Shown here: one piece after another, positions 17,053 to 24,659 of the stretch | Layout: each line of letters opens with the position of its first letter | How positions within the stretch are numbered: the first letter of the stretch is position 1 | The notes under the pieces: generated by a model | Databases searched by the model: none | What the model was told of the DNA's origin: nothing | Seen by the model: the letters and a program-made list of their open reading frames with translations, nothing else | Program-made: the position numbers and the translations under genes | NCBI RefSeq assembly: GCF_027587175.1 | Contig: NZ_JAPCID010000061.1 | Coordinates: 1 to 43,404, forward strand | Direction: 5' to 3' | Source: Solirubrobacter deserti | Lineage (GTDB): Bacteria > Actinomycetota > Thermoleophilia > Solirubrobacterales > Solirubrobacteraceae | DNA length: 43,404 nucleotides

Positions 17053-18797
17053 AGCCCGGCCACCTTCGCCTCGTTGAGGTAGACCTGGTCCACGAGGCCC
17101 TTGGTCGCGATCTCGTGGTAGAGCGGGGAGCGCTCGAGCAGCTCGTCGTGGGACCCGCGCGCGATCACGCGCCCCTTCTCCAGCACGACGATGTCGTCGG
17201 CGAGCGCGATGGTGGAGAGCCGGTGCGCGATCACGAACGTCGTGCGGCCCTGCATCGCCTCGCGCAGCGCGGCCTTGATCTCGCGCTCGGTCGTGGCGTC
17301 GACCGACGAGGTGGCGTCGTCGAGCACGAGGATGCGCGGGTCGGCCAGCAGCGCCCGCGCGATCGCGATCCGCTGGCGCTGACCGCCGCTGAGCGTCAGC
17401 CCGCGCTCACCCACGCGCGTGTCGTAGCCGTCGGGCAGCTCGTCGATGAAGCCCGCGGCCTGCGCCCGCTCCGCCGCGTGCCGGATGTCCTCCAGGGACG
17501 CGTCCGGGCGCCCGTAGGCGATGTTGCCCGCGACGGTGTCGCTGAACAGGAACGGGTCGTCGTCGACGACCGCGATCTCGCGCCGCAGATCCACGACGTC
17601 GACGGAGCGCACGTCGGCGCCGTCGATGGAGACGGTGCCGGACGTCGGGTCATACAGGCGCGAGAGCAGCTGGACGAGCGTCGTCTTGCCCGAGCCGGTC
17701 GCGCCCACGAGCGCCACGGTCGAGCCGGCCTCGACCGTCAGCGACACGTCCCGCAGCGCCTCCGGCCCGTTGCCGTAGCCGAAGGTGACGTCGCGCAACT
17801 CCACGCGGCCCCGCCCGTCCGGCATGGCCGCGTCGCCGGACACGATCGTCGGCTCGCGGTCGAGGATCTCGAACAGCCGCGCGCCCGACGCGGACGCGCG
17901 CTGGGCCAGGCCGAGCGCGACGCCGAGCATCCGCATCGGCCCGATCATCATCAGCAGGTACGTGTAGAACGCGGTGAAGTCGCCGAGCGTCAGCGTCCCG
18001 TTGATCACCTGGCGCCCGCCGACGAGCAGGATCACGGCCAGGCCGAGGTTGGGCAGGAACGCGAGGAACGGGTTGTAGAACGCGCGCAGCCGCGTGGCCA
18101 CCATCGACTGCTCGAACACGCGCGCGACGTTGCCCCGGAAGCGCGTGAGCTGGCGCGGCTCGGCCGCGAACGCCTTCACCACGCGCACGCCGGAGATGTT
18201 CTCCTCGACGTCCGCGGTGACCTCGGCGATCCGCTGCTGGACCTCCTGCAGCGCCGGCCGCGAGCGTCGCCCGTAGCGCGTCGCGACGACGACCACGAAC
18301 GGCACCGGGATCAGCGCCAGCGCGGCGAGGGCGGGGGAGAGGACGAACATCGCGACCGCGCCGAGCACGATCGTCAACCCCGATTGCAGGATGAAGACGA
18401 GCCCGTAGCCGAGGAAGAACCGCACCGAGGACAGGTCCACGGTCGCGCGCGACATCAGCTGCCCGGTCTGCTGGCCGGCGAAGAAGCCGAGCTCCAGCTT
18501 CTGCAGGTGCGCGTACAGCAGCGTGCGCAGGTCGTACTCGATCGCGAGCGAGACCTTGCCGGCGACCAGCCGGCGCGCCACCGAGAGCGCGAGCCGGCCG
18601 ACCGCGACGCCGACGATCAGATAGGCCAGCGTGCGCAGCCCGTCGCGGTCGCCGGCGGAGATCTCGTCCACCGCGCGACCCGTCAGCCACGGGATCGCAA
18701 CGGTGCAGACCATCGCGGCCGCGGCCAGGATCAGCGACCAGACGACGCCCGCCTTGTAGGGGCGGAGGAATCCGAGGAGGCGACCAAAGGTGTGCAC
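17049..18797 (-). CDS. ABC exporter half-transporter, subunit with degenerate Walker B
   Basis: 582 residues: membrane domain about 15-310, ATPase domain about 330-575. Walker A Gly-Ala-Thr-Gly-Ser-Gly-Lys-Thr is near 364 and a canonical Leu-Ser-Gly-Gly-Gln signature near 466. Walker B reads Leu-Val-Leu-Asp-Asp-Ala: the catalytic Glu is Asp. In heterodimeric exporters this Asp subunit forms the low-activity site together with the partner's altered signature, exactly the combination found here (partner has Leu-Ser-Ala-Gly-Gln). The GTG start has TATCGT 9 bases upstream (plus-strand ACGATA at 18807-18812), a likely leaderless promoter. Confidence 0.9.
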   Translation of the reverse strand: MHTFGRLLGFLRPYKAGVVWSLILAAAAMVCTVAIPWLTGRAVDEISAGDRDGLRTLAYLIVGVAVGRLALSVARRLVAGKVSLAIEYDLRTLLYAHLQKLELGFFAGQQTGQLMSRATVDLSSVRFFLGYGLVFILQSGLTIVLGAVAMFVLSPALAALALIPVPFVVVVATRYGRRSRPALQEVQQRIAEVTADVEENISGVRVVKAFAAEPRQLTRFRGNVARVFEQSMVATRLRAFYNPFLAFLPNLGLAVILLVGGRQVINGTLTLGDFTAFYTYLLMMIGPMRMLGVALGLAQRASASGARLFEILDREPTIVSGDAAMPDGRGRVELRDVTFGYGNGPEALRDVSLTVEAGSTVALVGATGSGKTTLVQLLSRLYDPTSGTVSIDGADVRSVDVVDLRREIAVVDDDPFLFSDTVAGNIAYGRPDASLEDIRHAAERAQAAGFIDELPDGYDTRVGERGLTLSGGQRQRIAIARALLADPRILVLDDATSSVDATTEREIKAALREAMQGRTTFVIAHRLSTIALADDIVVLEKGRVIARGSHDELLERSPLYHEIATKGLVDQVYLNEAKVAGL

Positions 18798-18875
18798 GCA
18801 ACTAACACGATAGGCGCCGCGCGGTCGGGGATCTGTGCGCTGTTAGTCCTAGGACCTGGTTACGATGCCGGTCCG
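18798..18875. promoter_or_regulatory. Divergent promoter region between ABC exporter and a small hypothetical gene
   Basis: The minus-strand -10 is TATCGT (plus-strand ACGATA, 18807-18812), 9 bases from the ABC start. The plus-strand -10 is TACGAT (18861-18866), 9 bases from the ATG at 18876. The 10-base palindrome GTCCTAGGAC (18846-18855) lies just upstream of the plus -10 and may be an operator. Confidence 0.45.
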
Positions 18876-19172
18876 ATGACGGATCCGATCGCCCTTCGCA
18901 ACCGTTTCGCGTACGTCAAAGGCGCGTGGGACGAGAACCTGCGCGGCGTCCCGTTCCCGTCCCTGGGCGAGGGCACCGCGGAGCAGAAGATCGAGCGCCT
19001 GGAGCTCGCGCTCGTGGACGAGATGCGCAGCCGCGCCACGCCGGAGTCGGCCGAGCAGGTCGCCGACGCGATGTGGGGCCTGGTCCACTCCCGCCCGGAC
19101 AGCGATCCGGTCAAGCAGCGGGTGACCCAGCACCACGAGGACCTGGCGAAGCTGGGTCATCGCCGCCTCTAG
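18876..19172 (+). CDS. Conserved-looking 98-residue hypothetical protein
   Basis: Soluble, helical, charged protein without a signal peptide, membrane segment or recognised motif. Residues 1-35 contain Arg-Asn-Arg-Phe-Ala-Tyr-Val-Lys and a Trp-Asp-Glu turn; the rest looks like two or three helices. The ATG was chosen because TACGAT lies 9 bases upstream and the upstream frame looks non-coding. Divergent from the ABC exporter. Its 3' end overlaps the zinc-ribbon gene on the other strand by 62 bases. I do not recognise a family. Confidence 0.6.
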   Translation: MTDPIALRNRFAYVKGAWDENLRGVPFPSLGEGTAEQKIERLELALVDEMRSRATPESAEQVADAMWGLVHSRPDSDPVKQRVTQHHEDLAKLGHRRL

Positions 19173-19326
19173 GTTCGAACCCGGCGCAGCGCGCCACCGG
19201 CATCGGCGGGTACTTCACGTACCCCGGCTCGCCCGCGAGTCCGCGCTCGCACATGGAGAAGACCGACCCGCGCGTGTTGCGGATCACGCGCTGACGCGCG
19301 CAATCCGCACAGAGGCCGAAGCTCAG
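19111..19326 (-). CDS. Small zinc-ribbon-like protein with CTG start
   Basis: 71 residues, starting Met(CTG)-Ser-Phe-Gly-Leu-Cys-Ala-Asp-Cys. Cysteines at 6 and 9 and two further ones (about 26 and 47) give a CxxC...C...C layout. The core has Asn-Thr-Arg-Gly-Ser, and the motifs resemble a short actinobacterial family that I recall as reading Cys-x-x-Cys, His/Arg-Gln-Arg, Asn-Thr-Arg-Gly-Ser, Pro-Val-x-x-Cys. No ATG, GTG or TTG is available in frame upstream, and CTG overlaps the TGA of the preceding membrane-protein gene (CTGA), so coupled translation is likely. After about residue 53 the tail is Gly/Pro/Ala and runs antisense to the neighbouring gene. The function is unknown; metal binding is inferred. 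Confidence 0.7.
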   Translation of the reverse strand: MSFGLCADCARQRVIRNTRGSVFSMCERGLAGEPGYVKYPPMPVARCAGFEPRGGDDPASPGPRGAGSPAA

Positions 19327-20300
19327 GAGCGCTTGGGTGGGTGGAGGATGAAGCGGACCATCCCGGTCATGGGGTCGATGACCTGGGCCTCGGCGAGGAA
19401 GCGGTTGGAGCGGGTCAGCCCGTCGATCGTCGCCTTGTCGGCCTCCGTGAGCGTCTTCTCGTTCGGAGCCTGCGCCGCCAACGTCGCGCCAAGCGGCACC
19501 TCCAGCTCGGCCCTGAGGTCACCCGGGCGGAAGAAGACGACCTGGTTGGTCGGTGGCGTCGCGGAGGGCGTGGCCGTCGGGGTCGGCGTCGCCGTCGCCG
19601 CGGCCTTGCCGGCGCCCGGGGTAGGCATCGCCTTCGGCTCCTCCGGCGGCGGCGGCGGGGTCCGGACCATCACCATCTCCGCCTCCGGCAGGTAGCGGAA
19701 CGTGTAGAGGGCCAGCTCGAGCGCCTCGCGCTGCAGGACCATGCCGCGGTTCTCCGACCGCTTGCCCACCGTGATCGCGCCGCCCGGGCCCATCCCGTCC
19801 AGCACGTACAGCACGCCGGGGCCGGTCATCTCGGTCATCGCGCTGGTGGCGACGGCGCTCATCTCGTACGGGGCGGCACCCGACGGGAACGGCACGGCCT
19901 TCACATTGACCAGCACGTCGCCGTTCGGGTGCGTGTACTGCACCTTGACCTTGTCGGCGATCTGCTGCGCACCCTCGGCGAGCGAGTGGTCGTCCGGCTC
20001 CCAGGCCGACCAGTTCGGATGCAGGCCGTAGTCGTCGTCGCCGCCGGCGTGGCCGAACGCGAAGATCGCGACCACGATCGCGATCGAGCCGAGCACGACG
20101 CCGCCGAGCGCGCCGGCGAGGAAGCCGAAGCGGTTGCGGTACTGGGTCGGCGGGAGCGCGCGCTTCTCGACCTTGGGCGGCGGGGTGTCGTGCTGCTCGG
20201 CGGGGGACTCCGGCGGCAGCTCGACGAACCGGTGGGTCTGGGTGCCCTCGGGGTCGGGGCGGCCGGCCGGTGACGGCGGCGGGATCAGATCACGGGCCAT
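19323..20300 (-). CDS. Single-pass membrane protein of unknown function, partner of the FtsH-like gene
   Basis: 325 residues. Residues 1-60 are a Pro-rich cytoplasmic region, followed by one membrane helix (about 62-85, Gly/Val/Ile/Ala-rich), then an extracytoplasmic alpha/beta domain (about 90-215), a Pro/Thr/Ala-rich linker with TPTPTA-type sequence (about 222-260), and a final domain of about 65 residues. The ATG at 20300 overlaps the end of the FtsH-like gene by 16 bases, so the two are cotranscribed. Its TGA overlaps the CTG start of the zinc-ribbon gene. No known family is recognised. A role in substrate delivery to or regulation of the protease is inference. Confidence 0.75.
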   Translation of the reverse strand: MARDLIPPPSPAGRPDPEGTQTHRFVELPPESPAEQHDTPPPKVEKRALPPTQYRNRFGFLAGALGGVVLGSIAIVVAIFAFGHAGGDDDYGLHPNWSAWEPDDHSLAEGAQQIADKVKVQYTHPNGDVLVNVKAVPFPSGAAPYEMSAVATSAMTEMTGPGVLYVLDGMGPGGAITVGKRSENRGMVLQREALELALYTFRYLPEAEMVMVRTPPPPPEEPKAMPTPGAGKAAATATPTPTATPSATPPTNQVVFFRPGDLRAELEVPLGATLAAQAPNEKTLTEADKATIDGLTRSNRFLAEAQVIDPMTGMVRFILHPPKRS

Positions 20301-22654
20301 GCGTTCTCGTCCATCACGTCGATTTCGGGCTTGCGCAGGCGCACGCCGTTGAGCAGGTCGACCACGTCGTCGCCGTAGAGCTCGGTCGCCTCGACGAGAC
20401 GGTCGGCGACCGCTTCGACGGCGTCCTTGTTCACGCGGATCGTGTTCCAGGCGATCACGAAGCACTGGCCCAGCAGGCCGGCGACCTGGTCGCGCTTGAC
20501 GCGGTCGCCGAACGTGCTGTCGAAGCCGCTCGGCGAGCGGTGCATGAGCTGGTTGCCGATCCGCTGGAAGCGCTGCGTGACGCGCTCCTCCTCCTTCTCG
20601 CGCTCGTCGCGGTCCGCGATCCGGTCCGACAGGTCGATCGTGGCCGGCGACATCCCGGAGTAGCTGACCATGTGCGCGGCGTGCATCGTCACCGAGTGCA
20701 GGTCGCCGCCGACGCCGGTCGTGTTCTGGCCGTAGAAGATCAGCTCGGCGCCGTAGGAGCCGAGCGTCCAGATCAGGTTGCCGATCTCCTCCGAGCGCCA
20801 GGCGACGAAGCGGTCCTCGATCGAGGCCATCTGGTGGTGGCCGCCGCTGGAGCCGCGGCGCTTGATCGACAGCCGCGTGGACATCCCGTTGTCCATGTAG
20901 AGGTGGCCGCAGACGGCGTGGCCGGCCTCGTGGATCGCGATCGAGCGGCTCTCGTGCGGCGCGTACTTCTGGCCGATGGCGACGCCCGCCTCGACCGTCG
21001 TCATCGCCTCCAGGATGTCCTGGCGGCCGAACACGGGCCGCCCGTCCGAGTGCGCGTAGGTCAGCGCGAGCGAGCAGACCTGGTCGATCATCGCGGGCGA
21101 GTAGCCGGACGTGATGCGGGCGAGCTCGTCGCGCGCCTTCGGCGTGTCCAGCGACGGCTCGTGCGCGACCTTCTTGATGTAGAGGTCGAAGACGTCGCGC
21201 CGGTCCTCCCACGTGGGCGTGCGGAAGAAGATGTGGCGGCCCATGCGGCCCGGGCGGACAAGTGCGGGATCGAGCGCCTCCAGCGGCACGTTGCAGGCGC
21301 CGATGAAGTAGATCTGCTCCTCGCGCGGCTTCGGCGGCTTGATCCGGATCCGCTTGCCGAACACCTTCTGCGGGACGATGTACATGGCGTCCAGGAAGGT
21401 GTTGAACTTCTTGGTCAGGAACTTCTTGCGCAGCGGCGGCTCGTCGATGCCGTCCATCACGACCAGCAGCTGGTTGAGCGCCTGGGAGCCCATGCCCATG
21501 CCGCCCATGCCGGGGATGATGTTGTAGACGCGCTCGAGCGCCGGCGGCAGGAAGCGGCGCTTGGGCTCGGCGCGCAGTTCGAACAGGCGGTCCCGCCACT
21601 GCTTGGTCTCCAGCACGAGGTCGCCGTCCCACGTCAGCGCGCCCCAGTCGCCGAAGAACAGCTCGTCGTGGACGGAGCTGCGCTCGTAGGGCTGGAAGCC
21701 GGAGCCGAGCGAGGCGCGGCGCATGCCGACGGCGTCGATCTCGTCGATGAAGACGATGCACTGGCCGCCCCACTTGGCGGCGAGCTTCTTGGCCTTGCGG
21801 GCCATGTAGCGCACCAGCAGCGCGTCCATGCCCATGAACATCTGCTGGAAGCCCGAGCCCGGGATGGTCACGAACGGGCAGTTGAAGGAGGTGGCGATGG
21901 CCTTGCTGAGCATCGTCTTGCCCGTGCCGGGTGGGCCGAGGAAGAGCACGCCGCGCTCGCGCTTGCCGCCCGCCTTCTCGAACTCCTCACCGGACTGCCA
22001 CAGCGAGACGACCCGGCGGATCTCCTCCTTGGCCTCGGCCTGGCCGCGGACGTCGTCGAGCTTGACGCCCCAGTCCGCGTCGCCGGGCTCATAGCCCTTG
22101 ATCTGCTGGATCGAGAAGAAGAACAGCGGGCCGAAGAGGATCAGCAGGTTCACGAAGAACAGGAAGAAGCCGATCACGGCGTACATCGCGATCATCGGCG
22201 AGTAGCGGTCGAACCACGCGCCCATCTTGTCCCAGCCGGCGGCGAGCGACCACTCGCCGGCGGCCGCCATCGCGATCAGGAAGATCAGCGAGAGAGAGAT
22301 CGCCAGCCACGTGGTGCGGCGGTACTTGGTCTTCCAATACCAGTGGCGCCGGCGCGAGACCACGTCCTGCCGGCGCAGCTCGTCGTCCGCGCCGTAGAGC
22401 GCCGGGAACGGCACGAGCTTGTGCGCGAGCACGTCGACGCCGCCGCGGAAGATCGCGATCCCCGCCAGCGCGCCCAGGATCGCCCACGGGATCGCCCAGC
22501 CCAGCCGGTAGTGGAGCAGCGCGAACGTCGCCGGGGAGGTGAAGACCGCGACGACCGTTGCCAGACGTCCGAGCTTGCGCCACTCGCTGGCCAGCGAGAG
22601 CGCCGAATCATTGACCCCGCCGCCGATCGCTCGGCGACCCTCTTCCTCGTTCAC
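20285..22654 (-). CDS. FtsH-like membrane AAA zinc protease with large insertions
   Basis: 789 residues from GTG at 22654. A GTG at 22702 would add 16 unlikely residues; 22654 is preferred because TACAAT (plus-strand ATTGTA, 22663-22668) lies 8 bases upstream. Several membrane segments occur between residues 30 and 190, more than the two of standard FtsH. The AAA domain has Walker A Gly-Pro-Pro-Gly-Thr-Gly-Lys-Thr at 240-247 and Walker B ending Phe-Ile-Asp-Glu near 302-305. About 75 extra residues follow Walker B and about 40 precede the arginine-finger region, which reads Arg-Pro-Gly-Arg-Met-Gly-Arg-His. The M41 peptidase has His-Glu-Ala-Gly-His at 575-579 and a likely third ligand Asp near 651. 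All catalytic residues remain, so an active ATP-driven protease is expected. Canonical FtsH is about 650 residues, so this is a divergent form. Confidence 0.88.
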   Translation of the reverse strand: MNEEEGRRAIGGGVNDSALSLASEWRKLGRLATVVAVFTSPATFALLHYRLGWAIPWAILGALAGIAIFRGGVDVLAHKLVPFPALYGADDELRRQDVVSRRRHWYWKTKYRRTTWLAISLSLIFLIAMAAAGEWSLAAGWDKMGAWFDRYSPMIAMYAVIGFFLFFVNLLILFGPLFFFSIQQIKGYEPGDADWGVKLDDVRGQAEAKEEIRRVVSLWQSGEEFEKAGGKRERGVLFLGPPGTGKTMLSKAIATSFNCPFVTIPGSGFQQMFMGMDALLVRYMARKAKKLAAKWGGQCIVFIDEIDAVGMRRASLGSGFQPYERSSVHDELFFGDWGALTWDGDLVLETKQWRDRLFELRAEPKRRFLPPALERVYNIIPGMGGMGMGSQALNQLLVVMDGIDEPPLRKKFLTKKFNTFLDAMYIVPQKVFGKRIRIKPPKPREEQIYFIGACNVPLEALDPALVRPGRMGRHIFFRTPTWEDRRDVFDLYIKKVAHEPSLDTPKARDELARITSGYSPAMIDQVCSLALTYAHSDGRPVFGRQDILEAMTTVEAGVAIGQKYAPHESRSIAIHEAGHAVCGHLYMDNGMSTRLSIKRRGSSGGHHQMASIEDRFVAWRSEEIGNLIWTLGSYGAELIFYGQNTTGVGGDLHSVTMHAAHMVSYSGMSPATIDLSDRIADRDEREKEEERVTQRFQRIGNQLMHRSPSGFDSTFGDRVKRDQVAGLLGQCFVIAWNTIRVNKDAVEAVADRLVEATELYGDDVVDLLNGVRLRKPEIDVMDENAWPVI

Positions 22655-22680
22655 GACCCGGGATTGTAAGCCTGGACACC

Positions 22681-22701
22681 TGGACCGGAAGTCCTGGTCC
22701 A
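22681..22701 (-). terminator. Short hairpin between the GH3 and FtsH-like genes
   Basis: TGGACC (22681-22686) pairs with GGTCCA (22696-22701). It lies just after the GH3 stop (22709) and upstream of the FtsH-like -10 box, so it may end the GH3 transcript or sit in the promoter. The stem is only 6 bp and there is no T-run. Confidence 0.3.
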
Positions 22702-22708
22702 CCCGCCT

Positions 22709-23854
22709 TTAGGACAGATTCTCCTGCAGCGCGAGAACCCGCGCGGCGGAGGTCCGGACGCGCTCCCGGAACGCCTTGGACCGCTTGGCTTCGGCCTCCA
22801 GCGCCCGGAACGCACGCAGCCAGGAGCCCTGGCCCGTCGTGAGCACGATGTCGTTGCCCGCGCGGATGGAGCGGACGGCGATCTGCTCCGTGCTGCCGGT
22901 CGCCCGGACCGACGCGGCCTCGATCGAGTCGGTGATCACGACGCCCTGGAACTTGAGCTCCTTGCGCAGCAGGTCCTCGAGGATGCGACTCGACTGGCCG
23001 GCGATCCGGTCCGGGTCCAGGCGCGGGTAGCGCGCGTTGGAGCTCATGATCAGCGGGACCTTCGCGGCGATCGCGGCCTTGAACGGGGCGAGGTCGGCGG
23101 TCGTGGGCGCGCCGGCGATGCTCGCCGACCCGTAGTCGGTGTTCGTCGTCGCGCCGCCGAGGCCCGGGAAGTGCTTGGCCGTTGCCGCGACGCCGCCCGC
23201 CCGCCAGCCCTCGACCGCCGCCTTGGTCGCGCGCGCGACCGCGTTCGGGTCGGTCGAGAACGCGCGCCCGCGCATCGCCGAGGCGGCGCTCGTCGGCACG
23301 TCCGCGACCGGCGCGAACGAGACGTTGAGCCCGTGCGCCTTCAGCGCCTGCGCGGCGGCCTTCGCGTCGCGGCCCGGCACCTGGCCGGCCTGCCCCGAGG
23401 CCGGCGGCGCCCACGCGATGCGGCGCACCTCGCCGCCCTCCTGGTCGGTGGAGACGATCGGCGTCGCGTCCGGGCTCGCCCGCCGCAGCTGCCGCGTGAG
23501 GCGCTTGAGCTGCGCGGCGTCCGTGATGTTGTCCTTGAACAGGATCGCGCCGGACGTCCAGCGCTTGCGCAGCGCGTTGCGCACGTAGGCGGGCGCCGTC
23601 GTCCCCTGGAAGCGCAGGACGATCAACTGGCCGACCTGCTGCTTGAGCGTGAGCTCGTCGACGGGCTGCTCGCCGGGCGCGGACGTCGCGGACGGTGTGG
23701 GGGTCGGCGTGGAGGCTCTGACGACGTCGCGTACCTCTCGCACCGTGGGCGCCTCCTCGTCGCCCGCGCCGATCGCGACGCCGGCGAAGAGCGCGACCGC
23801 CGCGGCGGAGGCGACCGCCACGCGGCGGCGGCGAACAGCGGTCGGCGACGGCAC
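22709..23854 (-). CDS. Glycoside hydrolase family 3 protein, secreted or membrane-anchored (NagZ-like)
   Basis: 381 residues. Residues 8-30 form an N-terminal signal/anchor helix followed by a Pro/Thr/Ser linker (about 45-65). The GH3 barrel runs from about 68 to 365: Thr-Asp-Gln-Glu-Gly-Gly near 132, Lys-His-Phe-Pro-Gly-Leu-Gly near 215 (the substrate-binding and catalytic His/Asp loop), and Val-Ile-Thr-Asp-Ser near 299, whose Asp is the expected nucleophile. Family members remove beta-linked N-acetylglucosamine or glucose; an extracytoplasmic NagZ-like role on wall glycans is plausible. The GTG start has TACCCT exactly 7 bases upstream (plus-strand AGGGTA, 23862-23867), and a 13-bp palindrome lies just beyond. 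Confidence 0.88.
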   Translation of the reverse strand: MPSPTAVRRRRVAVASAAAVALFAGVAIGAGDEEAPTVREVRDVVRASTPTPTPSATSAPGEQPVDELTLKQQVGQLIVLRFQGTTAPAYVRNALRKRWTSGAILFKDNITDAAQLKRLTRQLRRASPDATPIVSTDQEGGEVRRIAWAPPASGQAGQVPGRDAKAAAQALKAHGLNVSFAPVADVPTSAASAMRGRAFSTDPNAVARATKAAVEGWRAGGVAATAKHFPGLGGATTNTDYGSASIAGAPTTADLAPFKAAIAAKVPLIMSSNARYPRLDPDRIAGQSSRILEDLLRKELKFQGVVITDSIEAASVRATGSTEQIAVRSIRAGNDIVLTTGQGSWLRAFRALEAEAKRSKAFRERVRTSAARVLALQENLS

Positions 23855-23861
23855 GCCCCTC

Positions 23862-23904
23862 AGGGTACGAGCGTTCGGTTGGTCAACCAGTGGTTGACCA
23901 ACCG
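23862..23904 (-). promoter_or_regulatory. GH3 promoter with 13-bp palindrome (operator or terminator)
   Basis: CGGTTGGTCAACC (23876-23888) is an exact inverted repeat of 23892-23904 around the 3-base loop AGT. It starts 8 bases upstream of the GH3 -10 box (plus-strand AGGGTA, 23862-23867), covering the -35 position, so it could be an operator; the TGGT...ACCA core recalls GntR-family sites. It also follows the Ada-like gene's stop (23906) by one base and could be that gene's terminator. No T-run is present. Confidence 0.5.
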
Positions 23905-23905
23905 A

Positions 23906-24196
23906 TCACTCGCGCGTCGGCGCGTCCTTCCACGCGCGGTACTTCTCGCGCTGGCACGCGCCGCACGGGCGGTATCCGGCCGCGATCGCGGCCGCCTCGT
24001 CCGCGAAGAACACGCGGTGCTTGGGCTCGAAGCCGCGGCGGAGGAAGGACAGCGCCACCGGGCAGTCGAGGCGGCCGTACACGCGTGTGCGCGCATGGCC
24101 GCCGAGCAGGCCGGGCGTCTCGCTCTCGTAGAGCGCGCCGTCCGGCCCGAGCAGCTTGTAGGTCTCAGGCGTCCTGGGGGGTCTTGAACTCGCCAC
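23906..24196 (-). CDS. Stand-alone Ada-type metal-binding domain protein
   Basis: 96 residues matching the zinc domain of the Ada DNA-repair protein as a free-standing protein: Tyr-Gly-Arg-Leu-Asp-Cys near 45, His-Arg-Val-Phe-Phe near 61, and Tyr-Arg-Pro-Cys-Gly-Ala-Cys at about 76-82. In Ada the four-Cys site accepts methyl groups from DNA phosphotriesters. Here I count three clear cysteines, so the site may be altered or use another ligand. No methyltransferase or AraC domain is attached. The GTG start overlaps the end of the VOC gene by 32 bases, implying coupling. Confidence 0.78.
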   Translation of the reverse strand: MASSRPPRTPETYKLLGPDGALYESETPGLLGGHARTRVYGRLDCPVALSFLRRGFEPKHRVFFADEAAAIAAGYRPCGACQREKYRAWKDAPTRE

Positions 24197-24572
24197 CGTC
24201 GATCAGCTCGATCCTGTATCCGTCCGGGTCCTGGACGAAGCAGATGCGGCCGATCTCAGGGCGCCCGCCGGGGTGGAAGGGCGGCTTCTCGGGCTCGACA
24301 CCGATCTTCGCCAGCTCACCGAGCAACGCGTCGAGGTCGTCGACTGTGAGGGCGATGTGGTTGTAGCCGTCGCCGAGGTCGTAGGGCTCCTCACGGCCGA
24401 TGTTGACCGTGAGCTCGAGCGTGTCGGCGTCGCCCGGCAGGCCCATGTAGATGTTGTACGCGGTCTCGAACTGCAGCTTGCCGCGGCGCTCGTAGCCGAG
24501 GGCCTCGTAGAAGGCGACCGACGCGTCGGGATCGAGCACCCGGACGCACGTGTGGACATAACGCTTGGGCAT
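24165..24572 (-). CDS. VOC-family (glyoxalase I-like) protein
   Basis: 135 residues, single vicinal-oxygen-chelate unit pair typical of lactoylglutathione lyases. Metal ligand candidates are His7 (Tyr-Val-His-Thr), the Glu in Leu-Glu-Leu-Thr near 54, His72 (Tyr-Asn-His-Ile-Ala) and Glu near 121 (Tyr-Arg-Ile-Glu-Leu-Ile), the complete glyoxalase I pattern. It may isomerise hemithioacetals of methylglyoxal with a small thiol; the thiol used cannot be read from sequence. TACTGT lies 8 bases before the ATG (plus-strand ACAGTA, 24581-24586), suggesting leaderless transcription. Confidence 0.88.
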   Translation of the reverse strand: MPKRYVHTCVRVLDPDASVAFYEALGYERRGKLQFETAYNIYMGLPGDADTLELTVNIGREEPYDLGDGYNHIALTVDDLDALLGELAKIGVEPEKPPFHPGGRPEIGRICFVQDPDGYRIELIDGGEFKTPQDA

Positions 24573-24659
24573 CGAGGCTCACAGTACGGCAGGACGCGAT
24601 TGAGACGTCTCGAACCGGGGGACTGTCAGCTTCTAAACACTCCCGCGACAGGAGCAGCC

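Noticed and set aside
22655-22702. Longer start of the FtsH-like gene at GTG 22702
   Set aside because: It adds 16 residues across the TACAAT box and hairpin, with no ribosome-binding site at proper spacing.
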